From assembly GCA_009760855.2 (NCBI GenBank), contig WPIO01000003.1, positions 6,266,501 to 6,330,500 on the forward strand: 64,000 nt of DNA. Direction: 5' to 3'. How positions within the stretch are numbered: the first letter of the stretch is position 1; each line of letters begins with the position of its first letter. This document shows, one piece after another, positions 1 through 13,700 of the stretch. The position numbers were made by a program, and so were the translations under genes. The stretch is from Cristatella mucedo. Taxonomy: Eukaryota; Bryozoa; Phylactolaemata; Cristatellidae. The notes below the pieces were generated by a model, which was given only the letters and a program-made list of their open reading frames with translations, ran no database searches and was not told the DNA's origin.

Positions 1-299
1 CGCATTCATTAGAGGAGTCTGCTTTCAGGTCACATGTTCATGGCTCGCTCTTAGCCTCTTTGTAAAGTGCTTGCTCTTTACTTACGGCCTAGACCGAGGG
101 CTCGAATCCTTCGGCTGGTTGCTCCTTATTGTCCACTGCCAAAGAGCACGATAGCAGTCGTGGCTTCTGCCCACTATAAAAATGAGCCTGCTAAACTTGC
201 TAACCTTTACTTTAAGTCACTTCACTCTCTGGCTCTAGTCTACCTATTTGAAAAATGTCCTAGTTAGGCTTCACATCTCATATCGCTATCTCTTTAGGC

Positions 300-543
300 C
301 AGAGGTCGGCAAACTCCGGTCTATAGGCCACATTTGGCCTAGCTAGTGCTTTACTCCGGCCGAGCGGCCCCCTATTTATTAATTGATGGATTACTCCTAA
401 TTAAGTTGTCGTGGTTTTCTTCCCCTTCACTACAGAGGTACTTTGACTCACGAGTATCTTATTTATCGATGGATCCGTAGCCTAATTTAGTTGTGGCGGT
501 TTTCATCCCCTTCACTACAAAGGTAATTTGACTCACGAGTTTC
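300..543 (+). repeat. hAT-like repeat terminus with internal tandem duplication
   Basis: The segment opens with CAGAGGTCGGCAAACTCCGG, a start typical of some hAT-superfamily nonautonomous elements. It is followed by two tandem units of about 82 bp (about 374-455 and 459-540), both ending 'ctttgactcacgag' or 'atttgactcacgag'. I did not find the partner inverted terminus in the window. The hAT assignment rests on the terminal motif only. Confidence 0.4.
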
Positions 544-3500
544 CCAACTGACGAGCTTTTGAGGTACGAGCCGTCGCTCGGCCGCTTTTTTCCTTTGAGT
601 TGAGAGCTAGCTGGCATTAACTTGATATGAATTCGCGCGTTTTACAAGCGATTTTAGAACTGCGACTTTGCTTTACCCGCGGCTAGCAGCGGCAGCCCTT
701 GGCCGTGACAGATTTTCGCTAGAAAACCACGTTTCTTTTGAGATTATGTTTCCTAAGTTTCATTCTAATGAGAGAGAGAGAGAGAGAGAGAGAGTGATTT
801 TAGCTAAATCAAAGTTCGTTTGCTCAATGTAGAATCTCCTTGAGCTTCTTTTTGACCGTCTAGAGCGGCTACTACGAATGAATAAGAACATTTTTTTATC
901 ATCAATCAGTCAAGTTTTGTTTTTATTTAATCTTATTTTATTACGATCGAGTATTTAGACTTTAGGGTAAATTCTGCTTTCTTTTCAGCCTAGGTTTCAA
1001 CAGAGCTAGAGACAATTAATCATAGTATTCAGCGTCTTTATTGCCAAGAAAGCCGCGAACTACTGCAACGAAAATACTGCAGGCCGCTCTGCCCGACCTG
1101 TTTAACTTCTTGACCATTTCATCACCCTTATGATATTCTGTATCTGTGGTCCGACGATGATAAAGGCATTGACCTTTGCTTGCCACAGCAGTAGAAAGAC
1201 ATATTGGATTAACTCGAAAGCTGCTTAAGAAGACAAGAGGCTGTTAAGTCAGCTCGAGTTTTTCCACAGAGCCATGAGAATATGTTTGATGAGGCCTAAC
1301 TTGCTGTGCGATAGTGGCGTCTGCATGTTTAGTCTAATATTGGTTTGCGCTTAATGCTGTCATTTGATGCAGATAATTCAGTCCGCTTGGCCTAACTTCA
1401 TTGCTGGCTATTGCGATTCCGTCCCGGCTGTTTCATAGGCAAAGAAAACTGAGAAAACTCCGGAAACGGCCTGGAAAGCCCGTGACAAATGATTTCGTAT
1501 CGAATGATCTACCATCCATAGTAGCCAAACTCCAAAGTACTAAGCGAAGTCTTGATACTGATGTAGTCTTATGTGAAATTCGAAGATTTAGCGATAGGGG
1601 CAGAATGGTACTTTTTATGTTGGTCAACAGTCTTTCAGGGAATTTCTGTAACCTCGAATTGAACAGTCGCAATGCTGGAAAAGTTCAGACAATCGCAGCA
1701 ACTGAAAAAGGCGGGAAAAGTGTGGAAGTGAAAAGGTGTGAAGTTTTCTTTTATCAGTTACTGTCATATTTTCATCCGTAAAGTTGTATTCCTTGGTGGA
1801 TTACATTTCGGTAGCTCAGAACTCAACTTTTTACGACCAAGATATTCAAGCGGAGCATAGAGGCTTCTTTTCTGATAAGAAAACTTTTGCTTTCTTTTTT
1901 CATCCACGTCTGTGAAAATGAAGCATTAATCTGTGGTTTCGTTCCCTGGCTTAGTGCTCTCTCCTGAAGATGGCTGATCCATTTTGGGGGGGGGCAGCAA
2001 CGGGCATTTCTGAGCTGTGCCACAGTGTGACAACGAGCAGCTTCCTTTCGAGAGTTGTCTTGGAAAATTCGCTCGTGAAATGATACACTCAGGGCTCTCA
2101 TTAAGCCAAAAGTACTTGCCTGTTCATGCTTGTAAGGCCGAGCAAATATTTAAAGGTGCTTTCATTGAGGAATTTTTCTTTCGTCTTGCTTACTGTCCAC
2201 CCACATGGAAAATTTAATGTTCTGGATGCAAGCAGGCTCTTATTGTATAATAATCAAGGACTGACTATTTACTGTTCTCTCAATCTTCAGCTACGTTTTC
2301 AGGCACCTTTACTGTTACATTAATATTGATAGTTCTTTTTATATAGGGGTATTTCTACCTCACCCCCACTTCACCAATTCGGGTAACAATGAATCCGGAC
2401 CTAATGACCGCGCCATACTTGACAGCAAGGCAAAGTAAGTTCGAATTATCGTCGATTGATTCAATGCAGCTGAGACTCTCCTACAAAATAGCTATTTCGA
2501 TTCATTTTATGTAATCGAGAATCGAAAAAGTACTTTGAAGCTAATTTAATTTGGGAATATGCGACTTTGTATGACTCTTATTGACGTTCGCTTCTCGGCA
2601 AGAGACTCGTTTAGTAATAATACCGGCAAAGCTCGTAACTCAGTGAGCCATTAAAACCAACAGGTAGCTGCAGCACTTAAACGAGCTGGTAAGTTGACAA
2701 TAGGGGAATAAGGCGGCAACGAAGAGCCCGCACTTTAAGGTATGAAGTCGATATCCACTACGCAGCGAAATACGTTTCGATAGAGATGTATTGTTACAGG
2801 TGCTCAAAATCAGCCGTGGTTTACAGAAACTCTCCTACGGCTCAAGGCGTGGAGCAAAACTCAGCTCCACTGCTAAGTCGCAATGCCCATCGCAGAGATT
2901 TATCATTCATGCTACCTAGCCAGGGATTATCACGAAGCCATTTCCTAGTTATTTTAATTTGGAAGTGCGAGTCGGCTATCATTCGTCTGAACAGACAGTC
3001 ATAATATGGCTGATTTAATACGATGCTTTTTCATTATAAATTCAATTATGAAGAACACAAGACTAATCTAAAATCTTGTTTGGGCGTCACATCAAACAGG
3101 GCAGCCTAAACTAGAACAATTGACCAGCATGTCTATTAGATAGCATCCTTGTCACTTCAGCGACTGGCTTTGCGTAATTTCTATTTTTGTTTAAAATTGT
3201 GTTATTCATCTGGCTAAAATTTAACGGACTTGCCAATAATACAAGCCTATGGTCTTAGGCTGCCTTTGCTACCACTTTTACTAGCCGATTTGCATTCAAA
3301 TCATCCGTGTTTTTAACCCATTGATCAGAGAACCCTGCATTCTAGAGCGCTACACTCGATTCCAAAGAAGTATTGCATGTTCTCCGTGATGGAAGAGCCG
3401 TCAAGCAGCAATGCCAGTTCCACCTCGGGAGAAGGGCCGGCTAAGATTATGGCGGTAACAACCACTTGATGAAAGGACGGATCCTGAAGAAACCGTGCTT

Positions 3501-3969
3501 ACTTTTGACCTTCAGACCGCTTGCTTGGTGTGACGTCTTGAACCTGTAAAGCTTTGAGATAGAGGTATTCCAGAGCTGTGTTCACTTGCACGACAGATAT
3601 GCTTTCCTTATTCTAAAGGAAACTTCCTCAACTTCAGCCACCTACTAAGATTGGATAGGTAAACCTAAATAAATAATATATAATACAGGCAAATTGTATT
3701 GTTCTTTTAAATATCATGTCGTTCCACTTGTTCTTGTAAAATTGTTGTCTGAAATATGCATTGGGCTCACAAAAGAAAGGTTTTATGGTTGTGCCGGTCT
3801 AATACTGTGATCTATTGTGGATCGGTCAATCGAGCTTAAATACATACAATCAATTAGATACAGAGCTATATTCATAGAATATCTACATCTCAATTCCAAC
3901 TTAACCGATACAATAAGTTTCAAACTCCTCACATACTGCTAAGTTTCCGCACAAAAACCCTAGCCAAGC
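544..3969. other. Gene-free flank
   Basis: AT-rich sequence downstream of the minus-strand gene. It contains a GA microsatellite at 771-794 and no exon or repeat I can assign. An open stretch of 126 codons at 1401-1781 (plus) has no recognisable motif and overlaps an antisense ORF, so I do not call it a gene. Confidence 0.5.
771..794. repeat. (AG)12 microsatellite
   Basis: Uninterrupted AG dinucleotide run. Confidence 0.95.
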
Positions 3970-4770
3970 ACAATCTAGGCCTTTACTTCTATGCCAATGA
4001 CACTCACCTGTACTTTGCTTTTCCATGTTTCGATCCCTCCCATCATTCAAGCGCCTCATTTTTTTAACTTTAGTGCTCGATACTTTGCTGAAAGTTTCTT
4101 AAGGATGGCAGCAAACCTCATATATAATTTCGATGTACGGAACTTACAAGTTATATGCACACCTAATGCAAGCCAGAAACTGGTAAGTCTGCTGCTAAAG
4201 ATTTGGCTCTGCAAACAAAGTTGAATTCACACCTGTGCGAACTTTAGGTTTTCTTACCCTCGTGATCTTTTACTGGACGATCAATTACTCTCTAGATAAA
4301 TCGGCCGACTTTTGCAGCTTAACACTGCTCAGGTTCGGGTCTGCTTATATAGAGATAGCATATCCAATTCGGTCTTCGCATTTTGAAATTCCGTCTTGAA
4401 TTCTGAAATCATTGCCTACTGGTTTGCCTGCATGTAAAGGATATGAGCTGATAAGAGTTTACAATTAGTGCAAAAATATGGCAATTGGTGCAACACAATA
4501 CACCACTTTTTGCTGACTTGCAGTCGCTTCCAATAAAGCAGTGCATTTGTTTCAAGGTTTCGTCACTTAATTATAGGCCCTTTAATATCTGGCTCCATCA
4601 GCATACCTACAGTAACAACTTGGCTATGGATAGCACCACCGCCTGTTCTAACTGTAATCGTTTAGTTATGTCTCGAGCAAACCATAGATTTTGTGAGACC
4701 ATTTTTTCATCCTTTTTCCCTCGAGGAATGGAACTCATCACTACTAACGTCACCATTAACTAGACGGAAT
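3970..4770 (+). mobile_element. Decayed family-1 LINE fragment
   Basis: Translates to FYANDTHLYF, a changed form of the RT catalytic FYADDTQLY region, followed downstream by 'LQSLPIKQCICFKV', matching the 'LHWLPVKQRI.FKV' segment of other copies. Multiple stops and gaps separate the pieces. Confidence 0.6.
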
Positions 4771-5977
4771 TTGAAACAATAGCAAAAAAGGCACTCACAT
4801 TTATCGTGGCATGTGCACCACTGGTAAATTGTCCTTCTTTGAGTGCTCCTACTATGCATTTCACTAATCAATATGAAGTCACGCCTACTTTTAAGCGCTT
4901 GTCATGTACCTAGAACGAATTTGAAGTCTCTGAGCTAGCTCGATAAATAATACGGTTGTTTTTGTCACATACTGAGAGAACTCTAAATGGAATAAATCTA
5001 AGTCAATCATCGAGAAAGCATCTAGTAAACTTTTATACAATTTTTCTGGTTAACTATAAAGTCCATTTACTTGTTTAGCTTCACCGGTTTTAATAGATAC
5101 TTATTAATCCTGGTTTATCAATACAGATTTCCTTATTATTAGGCTCCTCAAACGTGAAAAACCTAGACTGTTTTTTTCGAACTTTACAGCGTTTTTCGGG
5201 CATAGCAAGTGCTTATTTAGAAAAGAAGCTAAAGTTGTATTCGCTTACGAACTATCTTGCTCTGGGTAGGCAAAAGAGGTTTAGTCGAAATAACTACTTC
5301 GGAATGCATCTCGGGCATTTCATTGGTAACTGCGATGGCTTAGAAATTGACATGGCGATGTTATCATGCTTAGCTAAAACAGAAAAAAGAAACTTTTGCG
5401 TCTGCAAAGTAGCCTATTTAAAGCTAGTCAGTATATTTCATGAAATCTTTTACAAAAAATAATAGCAAATCCTTTGTAAAATGCACTAGTGAACTTGCAA
5501 GAGAAAATTAAGTGGAAGTTGTATTTTTCAGGCGGTTTGTAACTCGCTGCAAGAGAGCGTACAACCGATACGGAAAGTTGTATAATTCATGCAACGACCA
5601 CCATGTGCACCCAAACGATTTGAAAAATTTCGTGCTATTACCACATACACAACCCAGAGTACTTAATGTAACCTCGAGCGATCCTGACGAGCAGGAAACT
5701 TTTCATTATGTCCTATATTTGCAGTGTAATTGCATGTTTTATGCACATTGATGTCCGAGCTGTCTAATTTCTTCACAGTCTTCATTATTGCAATCTTCCT
5801 TGGAGCACCAAAGTTCATGGTAAGAACGAAGATTGCGGCATCCACGTCTGTAATGATGCCAAGCATCAAATACAAACTGGCTGCCATCGGCTTCAACGTC
5901 CAATCCAGATGTCAGAAAGTCATGAATTCGTATTTTAGAGAAAATTCCAATACTTGTGGCTATAATTATGCTAAATA
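4771..5977. other. Unassigned flank
   Basis: ORFs of 79-102 codons at 5154-5462 and 5512-5751 lack splice context or motifs. I see nothing else here. Confidence 0.4.
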
Positions 5978-6190
5978 ATAACAATAGTAATAATAATAAT
6001 GCACTTGATAAAGAGCCCTCAGAGAACTCAATCTATCTCTAGGCGTTTTACATTTGCTGCAAAGGGAAATGCATTGAATGGTGAGTAATATCAGTCTTGA
6101 TAGACTAACAAAATTAATAACATGATTAGGGGTGACATGCATAGGGTCAGCATGTAAATGTGCTTAGTGGCAGCATGCCCAGAATTATTA
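5978..6190 (-). mobile_element. Family-1 LINE 3' end
   Basis: Begins with AAT repeats followed by 'gcacttgataaagagccctcagagaactcaatct', the reverse complement of the LINE terminus. It continues about 200 bp into the 3' UTR-like region (gtgacatgcatagggtcagcatg). Confidence 0.75.
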
Positions 6191-6306
6191 TGGTTTAAAG
6201 TTAGGTTATATTCACTCTAACACTTGTGGCTATAATCATGCAAAATGATTATTTTGTCAAGATAGGTTATGTTAAGTTTCCACAACACTCTTGTGCGGAA
6301 AAGGGT

Positions 6307-6312
6307 TTTATT
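6307..6312 (-). terminator. Candidate polyadenylation signal (AATAAA)
   Basis: This is the first canonical AATAAA on the minus strand that I found below the stop codon, about 320 nt downstream. Only position supports it; near-variants such as AATACA occur closer to the stop. Confidence 0.3.
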
Positions 6313-6627
6313 AGACTTCAGGAAATGTGCTGCACCTTTTGCTCTGCACTCTCTAGACATCGAAAATACATTGCATCGAAAAAGAATAGTCTACATATTA
6401 ATGCACATAGTCTTGTGTCAATTGTAACGTACATTTAGCTTTCCTTGGATAGAATAAATGCTAGAAATAAGGGCCCAAAGTAGCCAAGCAACATCAAGCG
6501 ACCAGCAGTAAGTAAAGCCAAAATCCATTATTTGGCTTGTATTGTATAGGCTCATTGCTGTAGACTTGTCGTCAGCGTCGAATCTCGAAGCTTCAAAAAG
6601 TACTCAGTGCTATACTGTGGGAGAAAG

Positions 6628-6809
6628 TCAAGGGCATGAGAATGGATTGGCGCATGTAACTCTGGAGTCCGGTTGCACCTCGTCGACGATTATGTGCATA
6701 GTAGAACCCCATCCAGTGTAACAATCAAAGACTCCGAAGCCCGAACACGTTCCAACGTTGTAGCCGATAGAGTAAGAGCCAGAGGTCAGGCCATAGCAGA
6801 CGCCATCAA
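6628..6809 (-). CDS. Exon 12: C-terminal part of domain 3 and stop codon
   Basis: 182 nt of coding sequence, phase 1 in, residues 528-587, ending in TGA at 6628-6630. It reads [21 protein letters not shown], then [15 protein letters not shown], then a short tail [10 protein letters not shown]. The IIVDEV ending corresponds to the IIIEEL near the C-terminus of vertebrate CTHRC1, so the domain is complete. The tail adds two cysteines just before the stop. The transcript continues into a 3' UTR of unknown length. Confidence 0.87.
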
Positions 6810-7630
6810 CTGAAACGAGTTGAATGATTCCTGACTTGAAGTAGCCACTGTTAGAGCTGGAATTCTAAATTAGTACTGCATTCACATTGAAATCGTTTGG
6901 GATTTTAATAACAATTTGTTGGCAAGTGACTGGTGAACGAAGAACTTCAGGAAGGTCTTCAAGGTTGCTCAGCTGTTGACAAACAGGTATATTTTAGCCA
7001 TACTTGCGTTTGCAAGCTCAGCAAACGACCTTAAAGTTAGTTTTAGATTAAAGTAGCTACGAAAGAATTTTAGACTCTGGAAGTAAAATCTACTAAGTTA
7101 AAAAAAAACTTTCGAGAATTTTGAAACCGCGTCCTGGTTAGGTTGTATATTCCCAATCAAGAGCATCTAGGATTGAGATCAACGTCTAAATATTTTGATA
7201 CCGAGCTAGTAATGCTACCGTCTCGGTCGAAACCACTTAGTCCTGAAACACTGCAACTTACTGACTCCAGGATTGTGATAGTCGACCGCTGTCTCTGTGT
7301 ACGAAACTCCTTCTATGGGGCCTGGGTTGGTGCACTCCACTCCGTTAATAGTGAAGTACCATCTGCAACATCCGCTGCTTCCGTAGACTCTGGTAGTCCC
7401 GACCATTCGTACATGAAGTCCGCTGGTGTCGGACAGCTTGCTGTAGGTTACAACCTGTAATGCCAATTCTTGAAAGCTTATAATAATTGCGTCAGAGAAG
7501 CTGTCACCACTATATATTTATATATATTCGAATCTTACGAGGTCATACCTTTAGAAATCAAGACAGCCTGAAAGTTAGATTGTGACAACATGAGAAACAA
7601 AGAGAGAGCTAGAGAGTAAGAGAGAGGGAG

Positions 7631-7704
<74 letters not shown>

Positions 7705-10700
7705 TGTGTGAGAGAGAGAGAGAGAGGGAGAGAAAGAGAAACAAGTGAAGGCTGTAAGTCAAAAGGGATAGCTGTAACAGGAGTTGTGGGCGTCCCCAAA
7801 ATCCCCAAGCGTTGAGCGTTGAGAATATTTTAACTGCAGGATTTTCATCACCAGAGTGCGAATATTTTGCTATCTTCTAGGTTTCGCTTACAGATATGCC
7901 CTAATCTCGAAGCCACAGCCACGTCCTTGCAAAAATCTATCACTTTTGTCTCACGCGCTTGGCTCTTACTTAAGCTTCACGTTTTGTCCAGTGTAAAATC
8001 GTCCCCGCATCATACTCAGAGCTTTTAATCTAACGTCGTTTATAAGAACCAAGAAAATAATAATAATCATGTATTTGTATAGCACCCTCAGATAATTGAA
8101 TCCCTTTTAGGCACTTTACAGATGCTGTTTATAAAGCACTACTAAATGGTACCAACTGATACCAACTGATATAAATATAAATACCAACTGCTAAATGATA
8201 AAAGATAAATGATAAAAGATAAATGATAAAAGATAAATGATAAATGATAGATGATAAATGACAAATAATAAATACCAAACTGATCGGAGATAACATCGGC
8301 ATGTAGCAGACAATGTTTCGGAATGTTTGCATGGATTTACACACGAAGTACGAATCACATTGACCGACTAATTGCTGCAACAAAAATTTGTGTTTTACGA
8401 TCCTTAAGGTAAGCCTGCTTTATAGATTTTTGCATTGCAATGTTTCTTCAACTATACATCTGACATCTCTTTACAATGAGCGTATATTCATTCTCTTTTA
8501 ACTCTGTTCTTATATAGCTATTTCCTTCTTCCGCTTAAAGACTGCTTGCGGCAGAAGCTTTAGCTCTGCAGGTCCTTGACTGTGGAAATCGCTTCCATAA
8601 TTCTTACGCAACGACAACTACCATCCTGCTACCGACTATGACTCATCCTTTTCAGTGGTTCTGAGCTGCTACTTCCATGCTACTCACTACCCCAACTGCT
8701 CACCTGACTCTGCTATGCCTCCCACTTTCTTTTTGCTGCGTGGGATAAAGTCTGTAGGCCACCGAAAGCTACCTAAGTGCACTATACAAAACGCTCCTGC
8801 GTAACACCCACTAACACCAAAATTGGTGAAGCTAGAGTGGCTTTCGCTCAGTAGGGCGTGAGCCCCCGAGAGCCCCCTGACCCCCTCTGACTCTGCTGCT
8901 GCTTAGTAACCACGTAGCCGCCTCCACCGACAAGCGCCGTTGAACATTTCACCGCCTCTCGCTCTCGCCTCTGTCGCCACACTCTCGAGCCTGCATGAAG
9001 CAAGTTCCTCGTGCGGCGCGTACATTTCTCTCACAGGGGCGCTAATACTAATCTAAATGAATTTTACGTTTGAGTGCCTAGCTTCTACTCACTCTGTGCT
9101 GACTTGACTCTTTAATCGGACAGGTAATACCTTTCGAAAGGTTACGAACTCCTTTTTTTTGAAGCCACAAATCGCTAAAGGACTTATAGCTTTTATCAGG
9201 GCTTATTAGGATTACCTTGGGCGGTACCAGTCGCTAATAGTAACAAGTAATATATTATTGCCTTCATTTAGGCCAATCTAAAGTAACGACATTACATTAA
9301 TTAGGTTTCCTTAAGAGCAGCTGATACTTTTGGATTTACCTCCTGTCGTCCTCTGAGCAAAAGGGACATGGACAACGAAAATAAATTGCATGAAATCGCA
9401 CTGTGGCTCCTTACAGCTACGCCTGCTTCGATATAGATAACGTGGCGAGGAGCGTAAACTGCAGGAACCAATTCAAAAAGACCGCTTTTAAAAGGCGATT
9501 TCCTCTTGCTGTTTAAAGAGTATTTTGGTATTTCATTGAAATTTTAAATATCATCAGAGCTGAATTCAAGAATAACGCAATCAAAATTTTCCCCGAGCCC
9601 CGATGATTCGGGTAAAAGAATTGCTGAGGTGTGATTTCCTAGGAGAGTTGAAATCAAAACCAAGTTATTGTAGTTTCAAATAAATGCATGCAATATTCTG
9701 GCAAAACTTTTAGTAATGGAACCACCGTGTCTTTCCTTTAATACAATCTTCTCCTAATAGCTTTATGCACCTGATAATGTGATTTACTTTTTAATAATTT
9801 AATGGTATTTTGATTTTTTTTATTAAAGAGGCGTCTGTACCCTTACTATTGAGCTTGAAGTACAAGCACAAAGCCTCACGCAGCCACCATTGGCGCTAGT
9901 CGAAAGTACTTCTGGATTTGAAGTGACACACGGTCCAAGCTGGTTTACTTGACAGCTAAGACACAGGGGCATTTGTTAGTAAAAGTGATTAATCGCTTTG
10001 CTTGAACTCACCTTGAGGTTGCCGACGTCAATACCATTGTCAAAGAGGTACCACGACCAGTGTTGAATATTAAAAGACGGAAGCTTGAACACACTTCCAT
10101 CAGCAGTAGTTACTACCAAAAATATGGAATAGTTACTTTATTTAAAAAACTATATAGCAGTACCTGAGTAAGTGAATGTTGTATTTACCGGCAAAGCTAG
10201 GCTGCGATGCGGTCAAGTTGGGGAATGCGACAAACTAATTTTACTGCATGATGAACTTTTAAGAGATCGACAACCGGTCGGTGATAGCCACTGTTTTAAA
10301 GCAATTTAAACAAAAAAACTAATTTAACACGATAAATAGATATTTGATAATTTTTAAAAAGACGATTATCACTAAGGCTCTCCAAAGCTAAATTAGTGAC
10401 AACTTTGCCATAATCGTGCATTTAAGATTGAGGTCTATATGATGACTTTAATTGCTACTTGTTAATGGTTGTCCAAAAGAAAGAAGGATGGCAATTTCTA
10501 GTAATGACTTGAAAGTCGAATAGCATGGCATCCACTCAGTGTACTTCCTCGACATTCGTCTAATCTCTTCGATAAACCGGTCTGAGCCTTACGTGTTCTG
10601 CTGCTGAGCTGCCCTTTATCGATACGTTTGATACGAGATATAAAGTGTTGCCATGCATTTATTTGCACTTCTAAAGTTGATCAAAATACAGCGACCCACA

Positions 10701-13700
10701 TCCCGAGTAATTGTTTTTCTTTTTACCTCATTAGATTAACTCATAAAAACTACTTCATCATTCATCAAACTATCAACAGCTACATTTGCCGACTTCAAGC
10801 GAATTGAATTTAATCAAATAATTGTCAAAGCAGCATAATGAGGGAAGCAAACTGTTTAAGTAAGCATCAATATTTTCATGAACTATCTTTTTTCAATGAG
10901 TGTCAATTGATCAGTAAATAGCTCGACTCTCAGGTTTCGTCTTCGGCTTCCATCTCTAACACAGAAAAATTCTATTGATATAATAATATTATTATTAATT
11001 ATAAAATAATTATAATAATAACATACTATTTTTGGTTTCCCGATTGCTCTTAAAGAGAAGAATGACCTAGCCTAAGTAGCATCACTACTCATTAAAAGAG
11101 TAAGGGTTAGAAAAGCATCGAGCTTGGAATAGTTTTATTTAATTTCCGGATAAAGACTTAGTTATCTTGATCATTTTTAATTTGATAGCTAGTAGGCATC
11201 TAAATCGACAAGCTAACGCGTTTTAGCTAAATAGAAAATGAGTTAAAAATAGATATATAATTTATTTGTACAGTGAGTAAAGAGAACTTTCAGGCGCTTG
11301 AAATATGCCACAGAGGTCAACCTGGTGACCTTGTTCGCCTAAGGCGAGTGTCTTACCTGCTGAGTCAAGCCCTTGGAGATGTTGCTAAATTATTACGGTT
11401 ACTTTCTCGAAACAAAAATATTTAGTCAGTTTCCTAAATTTGCTCACGCTAGTGCGTTCTTAATGGCTATTTCTTCTTAAGCTCTCTTGTTGAGACATTT
11501 CTGTATTCTGAGTGCCACGTTTTTACCGCTAGCTGAATCAAGATGATTCTCATAGATTGAGTAACTGTTCAAATAATGGGAATACTTAAGCTTGTTTAAT
11601 TTAATCAAATCATGTGATGAGGCAGCACTTTACGCCTAGCAGCAGTCGTTGACATATTTTTTTGTTTTGACAGATGTAGATTACGATAGATAGACTAGAC
11701 AGCAAATTGTGAACGGCAACTTGCTCACGCAGCTGTAAAGTAAGTTTAGATGATTTAAAAGCTACATTAATATTGCGGCGGAAGACGTGGCGCCGCTATC
11801 ATTCCTACATGCAGTGTGTTGTTAAGAATTTCCTGGAGTTGGACCTAAACCCGCAAACAGGGTCATAAGGGCGAGCGCCGTACCCTAGGCCGACTCTTAT
11901 GGTTCATTTCAGCTATTGGCTTCCGTGTATAGAAAATATTCTAAGCGACTCATTCGTGCTTTATAACCCATAAATAATCTATGCTTGATGGTTCAAACCA
12001 CATAAATGCATATTCGAGGACTGCATGATAGTATAGCAGCTGTGAGGGTTAATGAGCCTTTCGGTTTTGAATCTTTACTTTCCTAAGCTTCTATGCTGCT
12101 GCTGCCGTTTTTGAAAAGGTCTCGTTTACTTGGGGCTAAATACAAAACCAAGTTATAAAAATGTACCACCAAGTGGTGTCAGCGTTGCATTGAGCTATAA
12201 AAACTGTCTGGAGCAGGACTATAATCCACAACACACGGGGCAAGAAGGGCAATCACCGTTGCCCTTGGATTAGACACATATTGAATATCAGCAAGAGGCA
12301 TCCTTAAAATCTACTTCCCGCTCTGTTCCTATTGATTAACCCTGAAAACCGTTAGGCTTGATCTGATGAGGTTGGTTATTAGCTGATTCAAACCATTGAG
12401 AACCTATATTCGTGAAATATACAATAAAAACCCATCTGTGAGCTTAATGGAGGCTTAAAGTTCGCAACACTTAGTTTCAAAGATGCGGTATTGCTGCCGC
12501 CTTTACTTCAATTGGGTGCATTAACATGAGCCTAAATATCATACCAAGCTACGAAATGTAATACCAAATGACTTCTATGTTACTTCATAAATCTAACTCT
12601 TCGACATTCTTGTAGGCTGCCTTCAACGTATCATTCAACCTTTACATCTTTATATTTATTTCTGAGTTATATCCTAAGCATTCACGCTCAGACACGGGAA
12701 TTCTTCCAGTCAGTAACTAGAGAGTAATCTTTATATTTCAAGGCCGTCTTATATCTAGAACGATTGGCCAAGAGCCCTTACAGACGTTTATCTTAAGAAG
12801 CAGAGTACTGTATTATAAGAAATAAAAGCAGAACCATGCAACAAGCATATACTGCCTGAAAATCAATCACCAGCACGGCTGAAACCAATATATCTCTTTC
12901 TGAATTATTTGTAGTGGCCAAGCACAAACGAGAAAATTCTGAAATCAATCAAAGCACAGAAATCTTTGGATTTCACGGTTGTCTTAAAATGGAACCATAG
13001 GGAAAAAACCGTAGATTCGTTTTATCTTAAGGTACTACTTACCATCCATCTAAGAAATAAGAAACAGAACCATGCAATTATTGCCTGAAAACTTATCACC
13101 AGCATAGCTCATTGGCTGCTAATAGATTTGCATAAAAATTACTTTCGATCATAAATGTTCAACCACGTTTCTTCTCACCTGAAGGAGCTTTGACGGTTCC
13201 CAGTCGATCAACGAATACAAAACCAAGGTCCCCCGGTTTAGAACAGCCATGGCTTCACTTCTTCATGTGGCATCTACTCTCCTTCCTACGGCAACTACAG
13301 CTGCCTACTGTGGCAATTCCGTTTCAGCAGTCCTGAGCTGCCACTTCTGAGTGATCGCCTTTTATCTCGCCTCGGATGACTGGTACTGCACTACAATGGT
13401 TTAGATCCTATCTCAGTTAGAGACTCCAGAGTACTAATGTGAACGAAAAAACTCATCCGAGGCACCACTGAAGTATGCGGTACCTCAAGGATGTGTGCTT
13501 CGTCGGGCTCTTTTCAAGGTTTATACTCTCCCTCTAGCAGATTTTAATGTCAGTCACAAGCTAGGCTTTCGAACCTCTGATTTGATCGCTCCCAGCGCTC
13601 TAGCAGACCAAGTGTGATTCCAGTAATGGAAAATATTAACGCTCAAAATCGCCTCTGCGAGCGTAGTTCCTGTTGAATCTGCAGGAGATCGAAAGTTCCT

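Larger units (their letters stand above)
7455..10011 (-). other. Intron 10 (2.6 kb)
   Basis: Contains a long GA microsatellite (7601-7740, CT-rich in the transcript), a LINE 3' end with an AT-rich minisatellite (8053-8390) and a family-2 LINE piece (+, 8540-8870). 8880-9990 holds nothing recognised. Confidence 0.7.

Noticed and set aside
1401-1781. 126-codon plus-strand ORF
   Set aside because: No recognisable motif, no splice or promoter context, and an overlapping antisense ORF of similar quality. Probably chance.
7535-7808. ORFs of Ser-Leu repeats
   Set aside because: Translation of the GA/CT microsatellite, not a protein.
6628-10112. Domain 3 as a separate single-domain gene
   Set aside because: Exon 10 starts in phase 1 with no start codon or signal peptide in place, and its phase matches exon 9. 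Joining to domain 2 is simpler, though not proven without transcripts.
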